Assembly: GCA_934525735.1 (NCBI GenBank)
Contig: CAKSZM010000061.1
Span: forward strand, 1-11,914
Source: an uncultured Faecalibacterium sp.
Lineage (GTDB): Bacteria > Bacillota > Clostridia > Oscillospirales > Ruminococcaceae
DNA: 11,914 nucleotides
Direction of reading: 5' to 3'
Shown: one piece after another, positions 1 through 6,335 of the stretch
Layout: each line of letters opens with the position of its first letter
How positions within the stretch are numbered: the stretch's first letter is position 1
Position numbers and translations under genes: made by a program
The notes under the pieces: generated by a model
The model's input: the letters and a program-made list of their open reading frames with translations, nothing else
Databases searched by the model: none
What the model was told of the DNA's origin: nothing

Positions 1-1
1 G

Positions 2-82
2 TACCCCCTTGCCGTCAAGCTGCACATCGCCGATCTGGAAGCCACCTATCTCATGGAGCACCGCACCAGCGCAGTACGGTAA
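2..82 (+). CDS. C-terminal end of an unidentified plus-strand gene (partial)
   Basis: Reading from base 2 gives 26 codons without a stop, then TAA at 80-82. The peptide is mixed hydrophobic and charged and ends HRTSAVR. The TAA sits 8 bases before a strong terminator hairpin, which is the position expected for a real gene end. The gene starts outside the window and too little is left to name a family. Another frame is also open over this short stretch, so the choice rests mainly on the stop-to-terminator spacing. Confidence 0.4.
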   Translation, partial: YPLAVKLHIADLEATYLMEHRTSAVR

Positions 83-90
83 AAGAGAAA

Positions 91-127
91 CAGCCGGACA
101 GGCTTTATCGTCTGTCCGGCTGTTTTT
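91..127. terminator. Bidirectional Rho-independent terminator between convergent genes
   Basis: An 11-bp perfect stem (CAGCCGGACAG at 91-101 with CTGTCCGGCTG at 112-122) closes a 10-base loop and is followed by TTTTTG on the plus strand. On the minus strand the stem is followed by a T-rich TTTCTCTTTT. It can serve both the plus-strand gene ending at 82 and the minus-strand cyclase gene ending at 134. Confidence 0.8.
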
Positions 128-133
128 GTTTGT

Positions 134-1039
134 TCACGGCCGCTTTGCCTTGTTCTTGTACATCTGCGCATCCGCCTGACGGATGGCCTCGGTCAGCGGG
201 CGCACATCGCACACGCCGCCGATGCTGGCCGAAAGCTGCAGCTCCGGGTGGCTTTCCACCTTCGCCTCGCTCACTGCCTTCCGCACGCGCTCCATGACGT
301 TTTCCATGTCTGCAGGCAGGATCTTCGGCATCAGCAGCAAAAATTCATCGCCGCCGTAGCGGATGAGGATATCCGACTGGCGCAGGCTGCTCTGCACCGC
401 GTTCGCCACAGCCTGCAGGGCCTTGTCGCCCACAAGGTGGCCGAACCGGTCGTTGACCTCCTTGAAGCGGTCCACATCGATCATGGCCACGCCGCCCGCC
501 TGCTCGCTGTCGGCGAGGAACTTTTCAAAGTAGCGGCGGGAGTATGCCCCCGTGAGGGAATCCACAAAGACGCTGCGGTCGAAATTGGCGCCGCGATCCA
601 GCAGCATCCGGTGGCCGCCCATATCCAGCCAGCGGCCGTCCGACAGTTTGGACACCATTTCCAGCACGCAGCCGTGGCCGCCCACCTCCACATACTTCAC
701 CATGACGAAGTAGGCCTGATCTTCCTTGAATTCGATCTTGTTCAAAAAGCCTTTGCGGGCAACCACCTTGCCGGAGATGCAGTTTTCGCACCGGCCGGAT
801 TTGTTCCACACCATGTGGCAGTGGCCGGGCAGGTCTTCCAGACGGCCGTCCTCCGTCAGGGTAAGCACCTTGGTGCGTTCCGGGTCCACCAGACGCACGA
901 TATCAAAGATGCCCCGCAGCCGCTCGATCAGGGCTTTCGGGCTTTCAGCGGTCACATCGCCCAGCAGCAGTTCCTGCCGCTGCTGAAGTGTCTCGTGCTC
1001 ATCGGTCAGCTGGCCCGCCGCGCTCACGCAGCGGCGCAC
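134..1039 (-). CDS. GGDEF-domain diguanylate cyclase with N-terminal PAS-like sensory domain
   Basis: This is probably a cytoplasmic enzyme joining two GTP into the second messenger c-di-GMP. The GGDEF domain covers about residues 158-300. It has the entry motif DSLTGAYSRRYF, the metal-binding segment MIDVDRFKEVND (188-197) and an intact YGGDEF active site (228-233). RQSD (220-223) lies exactly five residues before GGDEF, the spacing of the inhibitory I-site that binds c-di-GMP, so product inhibition is likely. Residues about 40-130 form a PAS-like input region with Cys74, Cys84, Cys87 and Cys124, including the GRCENCIS segment; this type of N-terminus occurs in clostridial GGDEF proteins. 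No membrane segment is visible. The start taken is GTG at 1039, which overlaps the upstream HD-GYP gene by 16 bases. No ribosome binding site is seen there, so the true start may lie further in and translation may depend on coupling. Confidence 0.85.
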   Translation of the reverse strand: MRRCVSAAGQLTDEHETLQQRQELLLGDVTAESPKALIERLRGIFDIVRLVDPERTKVLTLTEDGRLEDLPGHCHMVWNKSGRCENCISGKVVARKGFLNKIEFKEDQAYFVMVKYVEVGGHGCVLEMVSKLSDGRWLDMGGHRMLLDRGANFDRSVFVDSLTGAYSRRYFEKFLADSEQAGGVAMIDVDRFKEVNDRFGHLVGDKALQAVANAVQSSLRQSDILIRYGGDEFLLLMPKILPADMENVMERVRKAVSEAKVESHPELQLSASIGGVCDVRPLTEAIRQADAQMYKNKAKRP

Positions 1040-1560
1040 TCGCCGTTGAGGATTATCGCAACGGCCTGCTCGTGGCTGTAGGCCGGCTTGTAGCAGCGTT
1101 CGCTGGTCAGTGCGTCATACACATCGGCCAGCGCCACCACCTGCGCCGCAATGGGGATCTCGTCCCCGCAGAGTTTGTCAGGGTAGCCGCCGCCGTCCCA
1201 CCGCTCATGGTGCCACCGGCAGATGGCGTGGGCCACCTGCAGCAGCGGTTCATCTGCCCCGCCGATGCTGCTGCTCAGATCTTTCAGGATCTTTGCGCCC
1301 TCAGTGGTGTGGGTCTTGATGACAGCGTACTCTTCCTCGGTCAGGCGGCCGGGCTTGTTGAGGATCCCGTCCGGGATCATGATCTTGCCGATATCGTGCA
1401 GGGCCGACGCCGTGCTGATGAGGGAGATGTCGCTCTCGTCCACCTGATAGCGGTCGGTCCTGCGCACCAGCTGATGCAGCAGAAGATCGGTCAGGGTGCG
1501 GATGTGCGGCCCATGCTGTCCGCTCCTTATTGTTCTCGGGGTCGCATCCTTGCAGGGCAC
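1024..1560 (-). CDS. Short HD-GYP domain protein, c-di-GMP phosphodiesterase type, probably truncated
   Basis: HD-GYP proteins hydrolyse c-di-GMP with a metal centre. The ligand and signature residues are all readable: His19 in HIRTLT, HD at 55-56 in ALHDIGK, His84, HH at 117-118, WDGGGYP at 121-127 and Asp146 in ALADVYDAL. At 178 residues it is little more than the bare domain. Homologues normally carry a receiver or other sensory domain in front, and a longer helix after the NGEC segment where this protein stops with AAA. A terminator only 40 bases upstream (1600-1644) leaves no room for a missing N-terminal domain. The GTG start at 1560 has no clear ribosome binding site. A good AAGGAG (1523-1528) instead precedes an ATG at 1514 that is one base out of frame. 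It overlaps the GGDEF gene, so the two probably act as an opposing pair. It may be a decaying gene. Confidence 0.75.
   Translation of the reverse strand: MPCKDATPRTIRSGQHGPHIRTLTDLLLHQLVRRTDRYQVDESDISLISTASALHDIGKIMIPDGILNKPGRLTEEEYAVIKTHTTEGAKILKDLSSSIGGADEPLLQVAHAICRWHHERWDGGGYPDKLCGDEIPIAAQVVALADVYDALTSERCYKPAYSHEQAVAIILNGECAAA
1523..1528 (-). promoter_or_regulatory. Strong Shine-Dalgarno pointing at an out-of-frame ATG
   Basis: On the minus strand AAGGAG is followed after 8 bases by ATG at 1514-1512, an ideal arrangement. That ATG opens only seven codons before TGA. One additional G in the GGG run right after it would join it to the HD-GYP reading frame and give a protein beginning M-G-P-H-I-R. 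This marks either a lost base (mutation or sequencing error) or a relic start. Confidence 0.5.
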
Positions 1561-1599
1561 GCCCGCAGAAAGCTGCTTTGGTGCCTTGCATTTTAAACG

Positions 1600-1644
1600 A
1601 AAAAAGCCGCTGCATCCGCCTGACGCCGGTGCAGCAGCTTTTTT
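1600..1644. terminator. Bidirectional terminator at the end of the division cluster
   Basis: AAAAAAGC at 1600-1607 pairs with GCTTTTTT at 1637-1644. Inside it a GCTGCA/TGCAGC stem with small interruptions closes on a short loop. Both strands end in six T. On the minus strand it lies 32 bases after the stop codon of the coiled-coil gene at 1676 and separates the cell-division cluster from the c-di-GMP genes. Confidence 0.85.
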
Positions 1645-1675
1645 ATGATAACGGTTTGTGTCTCAACAGCTCCGG

Positions 1676-2218
1676 TCAGGCACCCATCATTTCATCGAAC
1701 CAGTTCATCAGTTCTACAGAAAGGTGTTCCAGCTCGGTTTCCGGCTTCCATTCCGGCTCGGCGGGGGCCTGCGGGGCTGTCTCCTGCGCGGGGGCCGGCT
1801 GTTCCGGCGCTTCCGGCTGAGCCTCTGTTTCCGGTACAGGCTCCGGTGCAGCAGCTTCCGCAACAGGTTCCTCTTCCGGCTGCGGTTCCGGCAAAACGGC
1901 CGGGACATCATCGTCCAGCCGCAGGGCTGCGCGCAGCTTTTCCGCTTCTTCGGCGGAGCGCTGTGCTTCTTCCCTTGCCTGCTCACAGGCTGCTTCCAGC
2001 GCAGCGTTTTCCTTGCGCAGCGCAAGCATCTGGCGCTCGCAGGCAAACAGTCGGGTCTGATACCGGCTGATCTCTGCGCGGGCCGCAGCCAGCTTGCGGG
2101 ACATCTGTTCCAGCTGTTCGCAGGCCACCCGTGCGTTGACCACGGTCGTCGGCTGTACGGCAGCCGGCTGGGCATAGTGCGGCCAAGCCGCACTTCTCTG
2201 CTGCCTGCCTTGTGCCAT
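1676..2218 (-). CDS. Coiled-coil protein with Pro/Glu/Ala-rich tail, directly downstream of ftsZ; function unknown
   Basis: I do not recognise the family. The 180-residue product has a short basic and aromatic head (MAQGRQQRSAAWPHYAQP), then a long heptad-like helix from about residue 28 to 100 rich in Glu, Ala, Leu, Arg and Gln. A low-complexity Pro/Glu/Ala linker follows at about 105-155. A hydrophobic-acidic end closes the protein, with ELEHLSVELMNWFDEMM as its core. There is no signal peptide or membrane segment. The start is ATG at 2218 because GGAGGGGG stands 5-6 bases before it; an upstream in-frame extension to 2284 lacks such a site. The gene lies 128 bases after ftsZ on the same strand with no terminator between, so it is probably co-transcribed. 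The layout (coiled coil, linker, short terminal helix) resembles division accessory proteins of the DivIVA or ZapA kind in architecture only, not in sequence. Confidence 0.75.
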   Translation of the reverse strand: MAQGRQQRSAAWPHYAQPAAVQPTTVVNARVACEQLEQMSRKLAAARAEISRYQTRLFACERQMLALRKENAALEAACEQAREEAQRSAEEAEKLRAALRLDDDVPAVLPEPQPEEEPVAEAAAPEPVPETEAQPEAPEQPAPAQETAPQAPAEPEWKPETELEHLSVELMNWFDEMMGA

Positions 2219-2346
2219 AATGCCCCCTCCGTTCCATCCTCTGTCCCGCAGAGCGGACGGTGTGCAGCCAGACGGCTCCCGCACAGCCGACCCGCCCTTT
2301 CACGGGCATTTCACCGAAGTTTCAATATCCTGCTGAACGTCCGCTC

Positions 2347-3528
2347 TCAGCGGCGCTTGCTCAGCATCGCCATGAGCTGATCGTAATAGCCGTTGTCGCT
2401 GTTGTCCTCTTCCACCGGCTTTGCCGCGCCGTCCGCAGGAGCAGCCGCATTGCCTGCCGAGGGCTGAGCCGGAGCGGGAGATGCAGCCTCGCTGCTGAAC
2501 ACGGCCGACGGAGTGCCCTGTGCGCCGCCCATGGCATTGTTGATGCTGTTGCGCAGGTCGCTGGCGCTCTTGTTGTCGAAGCCGGTGGCCACAACGGTCA
2601 CGCGCATCTCATCGGACAGGTTCTCATCGAACGCAGTACCCCAGATGATGTTCGCATCGGGATGCGCGCTCTGGGTGATGAGGCCTGCAGCGGTCTCGAC
2701 ATCCTCCAGGCCGATGTCCGGGCTGGACGTGATGTTGATGATGACGCCGTGGGCGCCGGCGATGCTGGTCTCCAGCAGCGGAGAAGAGATGGCAGCCTTG
2801 GCTGCATTCTCGGCCTTGCCTGCGCCCTTTGCGCTGCCCACGCCCATGTGAGCGTAGCCGGCATCCTTCATGATGGAGCGCACATCGGCGAAGTCAAGGT
2901 TGATGAAAGCGGGCACGTTGATCAGAGCAGAGATGGACTCAACGCCCTGGCGCAGCACGTTGTCGGCTGCCTGGAAAGCGTTCATCAGGGTGATCTTTTC
3001 CTGGCTGATCATCTTCAGGCGCTCGTTGGGGATGACAATCAGGCTGTCCACGTGCATCAGCAGGTTAGCAATGCCCTGCTCTGCCAGGCCCATCTTGCGC
3101 TTGCCCTCGAACGAGAAGGGCTTGGTGACGATGCCGACGGTCAGGATGCCCAGATCATGGGCCACCTCTGCCACAACGGGAGCCGCACCCGTGCCGGTGC
3201 CGCCGCCCATACCGGCGGTAATAAAGACCATCTGCGAGCCCTTGAGGGCATTGGCGATCTCGTCCTTGCTTTCTTCAGCGGCGCGCTGGCCGATCTCGGG
3301 GTCTGCGCCTGCGCCGCGGCCCTTGGTCAGCTTGGAGCCAAGCTGCACCTTGGTGGCGGCATGGTTCTTTGCCAGCGCCTGCTGGTCGGTATTCATTGCG
3401 ATGAATTCGACGCCCTGCAGGCCGTCGCTCACCATGCGGTTCACGGCGTTGCCGCCGCCGCCGCCCACGCCGATCACCTTGATCGTCGTAACGTTTTCGT
3501 CCATTTCTTCGTCGAGCATCAGTGCCAT
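2347..3528 (-). CDS. ftsZ: Cell division protein FtsZ
   Basis: FtsZ is the tubulin-like GTPase that polymerises into the cytokinetic ring at mid-cell. The 393-residue product has the N-terminal nucleotide-binding GVGGGGGNAVNRM, the tubulin signature GGGTGTGAAP at about 108-117 and the T7 synergy loop NLDFADV at about 210-216. The globular core ends near VTVVATGFD (about 311-319). A variable Ala/Pro/Ser linker follows, then the tail NGYYDQLMAMLSKRR. This tail lacks the usual IP-x-FLR type peptide that binds FtsA, SepF or EzrA in other bacteria, although it keeps a basic end. Start choice: ATG at 3528 has GGAGG eight bases upstream; an ATG five codons earlier has no such site. The gene follows murA and has its own likely promoter overlapping the end of murA. 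It is followed by the coiled-coil gene. Confidence 0.98.
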   Translation of the reverse strand: MALMLDEEMDENVTTIKVIGVGGGGGNAVNRMVSDGLQGVEFIAMNTDQQALAKNHAATKVQLGSKLTKGRGAGADPEIGQRAAEESKDEIANALKGSQMVFITAGMGGGTGTGAAPVVAEVAHDLGILTVGIVTKPFSFEGKRKMGLAEQGIANLLMHVDSLIVIPNERLKMISQEKITLMNAFQAADNVLRQGVESISALINVPAFINLDFADVRSIMKDAGYAHMGVGSAKGAGKAENAAKAAISSPLLETSIAGAHGVIINITSSPDIGLEDVETAAGLITQSAHPDANIIWGTAFDENLSDEMRVTVVATGFDNKSASDLRNSINNAMGGAQGTPSAVFSSEAASPAPAQPSAGNAAAPADGAAKPVEEDNSDNGYYDQLMAMLSKRR

Positions 3529-3608
3529 AATTTTGTCCTCCATCGGATTTATCGTAACTGCGCGGGGCGCACAGAAAGTATCTTACCACACTTATATAAC
3601 TGTATCGT

Positions 3609-3637
3609 ATCATTTTTTGGCCCTGAATGCAAGTCAA
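3609..3637 (-). promoter_or_regulatory. Likely sigma-A promoter for ftsZ, overlapping the murA stop codon
   Basis: On the minus strand TTGACT (3637-3632) is followed after 17 bases by AATGAT (3614-3609). The -35 matches the consensus at five of six positions and the -10 at four of six. The murA stop TGA (3636-3634) lies inside the -35. The predicted 5' leader to the ftsZ start is about 75 bases. Confidence 0.55.
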
Positions 3638-4938
3638 ATTTGGTTTTTTGCAGGTCTTTTTTTCTCGGCGCCGTCCGGGGGCCGTGTTTCCCGCCGAATT
3701 TCGCTGCCAAGTTCTGCCAGCATCGGCGCAAAACCGGCATATCCGCGGTCGATCAGGGCGGTATTGGTCACCCGGCTTTTTCCCTGCGCCGCCAGCGCCG
3801 CGATCACAAGTGCAGCCCCGCCCCGCAGGTCCGGCGCCGCGGCCTCTGCGCCTTTCAGTCCGGCGGAAGGCAGGATCTGCAGGGTGCGGCCCTCGGTGCG
3901 CACCCGCCCGCCGAAAGCCGCAAACCCCTCGGCACAGCCGAAACGGTGCTCGAACACCACATCCTCGATGCTGCTCCCGCTGTCCGCCGCAAGCATTGCC
4001 GCCGCCAGCAGCGGGGCCGCGTCAGTAGCAAGCGCCGGGTAAACACCGGTAAACACTTTTCCCGCGCCGTGCAGCCGCCCGAACCGGCAAACAACAGCGC
4101 TTTCCGGCCCGTATTGTACGCCGCAGCCCATTTGTTCCAGAATTTCCAGCAAAGGTTTGTAGGTTTCCGGCGGGCAGCCGGTCAGTTCCACCCGTCCGCC
4201 CGCCGCCGCGCAGGCGCAGGCAAAGGTGGAAGCCACGATGCGGTCGGCCATGGGCGCAAAGCTGCACCCGGAAAGGTTGCGCCGCCCCTCCACCCGGATG
4301 GTGCTGCTGCCTGCCCCCTGCACACAGGCGCCGCATCGGTTGAGGAACATCGCCAGATCGACGATCTCCGGCTCCCGTGCCGCTCCCCGCAGAATGGTTT
4401 CGCCCTGCGCCGCTGCCGCGGCCAGCAGCAATGTCTCGGTGGCGCCCACACTGGGGAAGCGCAGCGTAAGCTCCGCCCCGTGCAGGCCGGAAGGGGCAGT
4501 GAGGATCAGCCGCTCCCCCTCTGCGCGGCAGACCGCACCCATCCGTGCAAGCCCCGAAAGGTGCAGGTCCACCGGCCTTGCGCCGATGCGGCAGCCGCCC
4601 GGCAGCACCGTTTCCGCCCGGCCAAGCCGCACCAGAAGCGGCGCGCAGAACAGGATGGATGCCCGCATCCGTGCGGCGGCTGCTGCATCCAGACGGCAGA
4701 CCCCGGGCACCCCCTGCACAAGGATATCGCTGCCCTGCCGGCCTGCTGCGCATCCCGCCCCCTGCAGCAGCTGCAGGCTGGTGTCCACATCCGCAAGTTC
4801 CGGCACCGCCCGCAGCCGCACGGGGCCGCTGCACAGGAGGGACGCCGCCAGCAGCGGCAGAACGCTGTTTTTCGCCGCAGGGATGCGCACGGTCCCGTTC
4901 AGCGGCCGCCCGCCCGTGATGATGAGATCTCCTTCCAT
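3634..4938 (-). CDS. murA: UDP-N-acetylglucosamine 1-carboxyvinyltransferase (MurA)
   Basis: MurA transfers enolpyruvate from PEP to UDP-GlcNAc in the cytoplasm, the first committed step of peptidoglycan synthesis and the target of fosfomycin. The 434-residue product is close to the usual family length. It shows Lys23-Asn24 in PAAKNSVLP, MRAS at 91-94, and the active-site loop LPGGCRIGARPVDLHLSGL with Cys116, the residue fosfomycin alkylates. Asp306 in ATDAAP is the expected general base, and FEHRF (329-333), DLRGG (370-374) and IDRGY (396-400) are also present. The pocket around Asp306 departs from the common PTDMQ form. The last 20 residues are a charged extension (RPPDGAEKKRPAKNQI). The start is ATG at 4938, matching the family N-terminus. 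The only ribosome-binding-like sequence is ACGGGGGC, which lies in one arm of a hairpin. Firmicutes often have two murA copies; which one this is cannot be told here. Confidence 0.97.
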   Translation of the reverse strand: MEGDLIITGGRPLNGTVRIPAAKNSVLPLLAASLLCSGPVRLRAVPELADVDTSLQLLQGAGCAAGRQGSDILVQGVPGVCRLDAAAAARMRASILFCAPLLVRLGRAETVLPGGCRIGARPVDLHLSGLARMGAVCRAEGERLILTAPSGLHGAELTLRFPSVGATETLLLAAAAAQGETILRGAAREPEIVDLAMFLNRCGACVQGAGSSTIRVEGRRNLSGCSFAPMADRIVASTFACACAAAGGRVELTGCPPETYKPLLEILEQMGCGVQYGPESAVVCRFGRLHGAGKVFTGVYPALATDAAPLLAAAMLAADSGSSIEDVVFEHRFGCAEGFAAFGGRVRTEGRTLQILPSAGLKGAEAAAPDLRGGAALVIAALAAQGKSRVTNTALIDRGYAGFAPMLAELGSEIRRETRPPDGAEKKRPAKNQI

Positions 4939-4987
4939 AAAAACAGCCCCCGTTCCGCAAAAGATACCCCATGTTATGCGGAACGGG
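4939..4987 (-). promoter_or_regulatory. Hairpin with T-run in the murA leader, ending at the start codon
   Basis: A perfect 10-bp inverted repeat (CCCGTTCCGC at 4949-4958, GCGGAACGGG at 4978-4987) closes a 19-base loop. Read on the minus strand, the second arm runs into GGCTGTTTTT and then the murA ATG at 4938. The arm contains the only G-rich stretch able to act as ribosome binding site. It could terminate transcripts from the SEDS gene, attenuate murA, or mask its translation start; the sequence does not decide between these. Confidence 0.55.
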
Positions 4988-5045
4988 AGCCGATGGTCCG
5001 TATTTGCAGCAAAAACGATCCTGTATTTGTCCGATTATTTGTGTT

Positions 5046-5081
5046 ATTTTCAGTCGTTTTTTCATCCGTTTTTTCAGCCGT
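5046..5081 (-). repeat. Three tandem 12-base repeats between the SEDS gene and murA
   Basis: On the minus strand three abutting units read ACGGCTGAAAAA, ACGGATGAAAAA and ACGACTGAAAAT. They begin 12 bases after the SEDS gene stop codon, in an A-rich stretch unlike the GC-rich surroundings. No reading frame with a ribosome binding site uses them. They may be protein binding sites, an A-tract upstream element, or slippage products. Confidence 0.7.
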
Positions 5082-5093
5082 TTGCGGCAGGTT

Positions 5094-6233
5094 TCAGCTT
5101 TCTCCCCGGGATACTGACAGCACGATGCCCATTTCTCCCAGAAGCATCATCAGGCTGGTGCCGCCGGAGGAGAAAAAGGGCAGGCTGATACCGGTATTGG
5201 GGATGGTATTGGTGACCACGGCCATGTTCAGCACCGCCTGCATTGCCACCTGCACCACAAAGCCCACCACCAGCAGCGCCCCGAAGCGGTCGGGCGCGTT
5301 CGCCGCCAGCGTGATGCCCCGCCACAGCAGCAGACTGAACAGCAAAATCACCGCGCACGCCCCGACAAACCCCAGCTCCTCGCACAGGATGGAAAAGATA
5401 AAGTCGTTCTGCGGCTCCGGCACGAACAGATGCTTCTGGCGGCTGTTGCCCAGCCCCAGCCCGGCCGCACCGCCAGAGCCGATGGCATACAGGCTCTGGA
5501 TGGTCTGGTGGCCGTCGCCCAGCGGGTCGGCAAAGGGGTCGAGCCAGGAATTGAGGCGGTCGGCGGCGTAGGGCACAAGGTCCGGCATGAGCAGCACCGC
5601 CGCCCCGATGGCAGCCGCGCCGCCTGCCCCCGCCAGCACGAACCACCGCAGGCCGGTGCCGCCCACGAACATGAGCACCGCCCCGATGCCTAAAATCAGC
5701 AGGGTGCCGGAAAGGTGAGGTTCCAGCAGCATCAGCACCGCCACCACCCCCAGCACCAGCACAAAGGGCGCCACCCCCACGGCAAAGCTGCCCATGCGGT
5801 CGTGGTTGAGCGAAATGATATGCGAAAACACCAGCACCACCGCAAATTTTGCGATCTCACTGGGCTGCAGGGTGCCCAGCCCCGGCAGCACCAGCCACCG
5901 TTTGCAGCCGTTGTACTCCGGCATGAACAGCACCGCCGCAAGCAGCACCAGCGAAAGCGCCAGCAGCGGCCACGCCAGTTTATGGTAAATATGGTAATCC
6001 ACCCGGCTGGCCAGCCACATGGCCCCGATGCCCAGCGCCGCATACAGCAGCTGCGGCCTTGCGTAGGCAAGGGCGTCGCCCCGCCGGTACAGGGCCACGG
6101 CACTGCTGGCACTGCACAGCATCACCAGCCCGAAACCAACCAGCGTGAGCACCAGCACCAGAAACGGCAGGTCCATGGCCGGCAGACGGCGCAGCGGCAG
6201 GCCCCGCCGCCCATGGGCTGCAGCTTTCGGCAT
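5094..6233 (-). CDS. ftsW: SEDS-family peptidoglycan glycosyltransferase (FtsW/SpoVE/RodA type)
   Basis: SEDS proteins are multi-pass membrane enzymes that polymerise lipid II into glycan strands and work with a class B PBP. The 379-residue product has about ten hydrophobic segments and the family signatures. These are QPSEIAK in the middle, the extracellular loop with WLDPFADPLGDGHQTIQSLYAIGSGG written here in part as WLDPF and GHQTIQS, then GLGLGNSRQK, PEPQNDFIFSILCEELGF carrying the conserved Asp, and NTGISLPFFSSGGTS near the end. Start: ATG at 6233 (MPKAAAHG) lies 8 bases after GGGAGG, better placed than two start codons just before it. Its position in a cluster with murA and ftsZ favours FtsW over RodA; the SpoVE role in sporulation cannot be excluded, so the symbol is tentative. 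It is divergent from the class B PBP gene, its probable partner. Confidence 0.9.
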   Translation of the reverse strand: MPKAAAHGRRGLPLRRLPAMDLPFLVLVLTLVGFGLVMLCSASSAVALYRRGDALAYARPQLLYAALGIGAMWLASRVDYHIYHKLAWPLLALSLVLLAAVLFMPEYNGCKRWLVLPGLGTLQPSEIAKFAVVLVFSHIISLNHDRMGSFAVGVAPFVLVLGVVAVLMLLEPHLSGTLLILGIGAVLMFVGGTGLRWFVLAGAGGAAAIGAAVLLMPDLVPYAADRLNSWLDPFADPLGDGHQTIQSLYAIGSGGAAGLGLGNSRQKHLFVPEPQNDFIFSILCEELGFVGACAVILLFSLLLWRGITLAANAPDRFGALLVVGFVVQVAMQAVLNMAVVTNTIPNTGISLPFFSSGGTSLMMLLGEMGIVLSVSRGES

Positions 6234-6254
6234 CCGCATCACCTCCCGTCTTTT

Positions 6255-6260
6255 ATTGTA
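6255..6260 (-). promoter_or_regulatory. Possible -10 element for the SEDS gene
   Basis: TACAAT on the minus strand differs from TATAAT at one position and stands about 7-12 bases upstream of the GGGAGG ribosome binding site. The transcript would have a very short leader. No convincing -35 is seen 16-18 bases upstream; the closest is ATGACT at a 19-base spacing. Confidence 0.35.
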
Positions 6261-6305
6261 CGCCGGGGCAGCTCCGGTTAGTCATACGCCGGGCGGACGC
6301 CTGCA

Positions 6306-6311
6306 TACAAT
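6306..6311 (+). promoter_or_regulatory. Possible -10 element for the class B PBP gene
   Basis: The same hexamer TACAAT occurs on the plus strand 10 bases upstream of the AGGAGG of the PBP gene. It mirrors the element at 6255-6260, with 45 bases between them. No good -35 is present, so an activator or another sigma factor may be involved. Confidence 0.35.
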
Positions 6312-6335
6312 GGACCGGAACAGGAGGTGCTGTCC

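Noticed and set aside
5019..5065. A possible leader peptide starting at an ATG inside the 12-base repeats (minus strand, at 5065)
   Set aside because: No ribosome binding site precedes it, and the frame simply runs on into murA out of frame.
2260..5571. A plus-strand open frame of about 1100 codons opposite ftsZ, murA and the SEDS gene
   Set aside because: It is antisense to three well-supported genes, has no family motif and no ribosome binding site, and results from the GC-rich third positions of the genes on the other strand.
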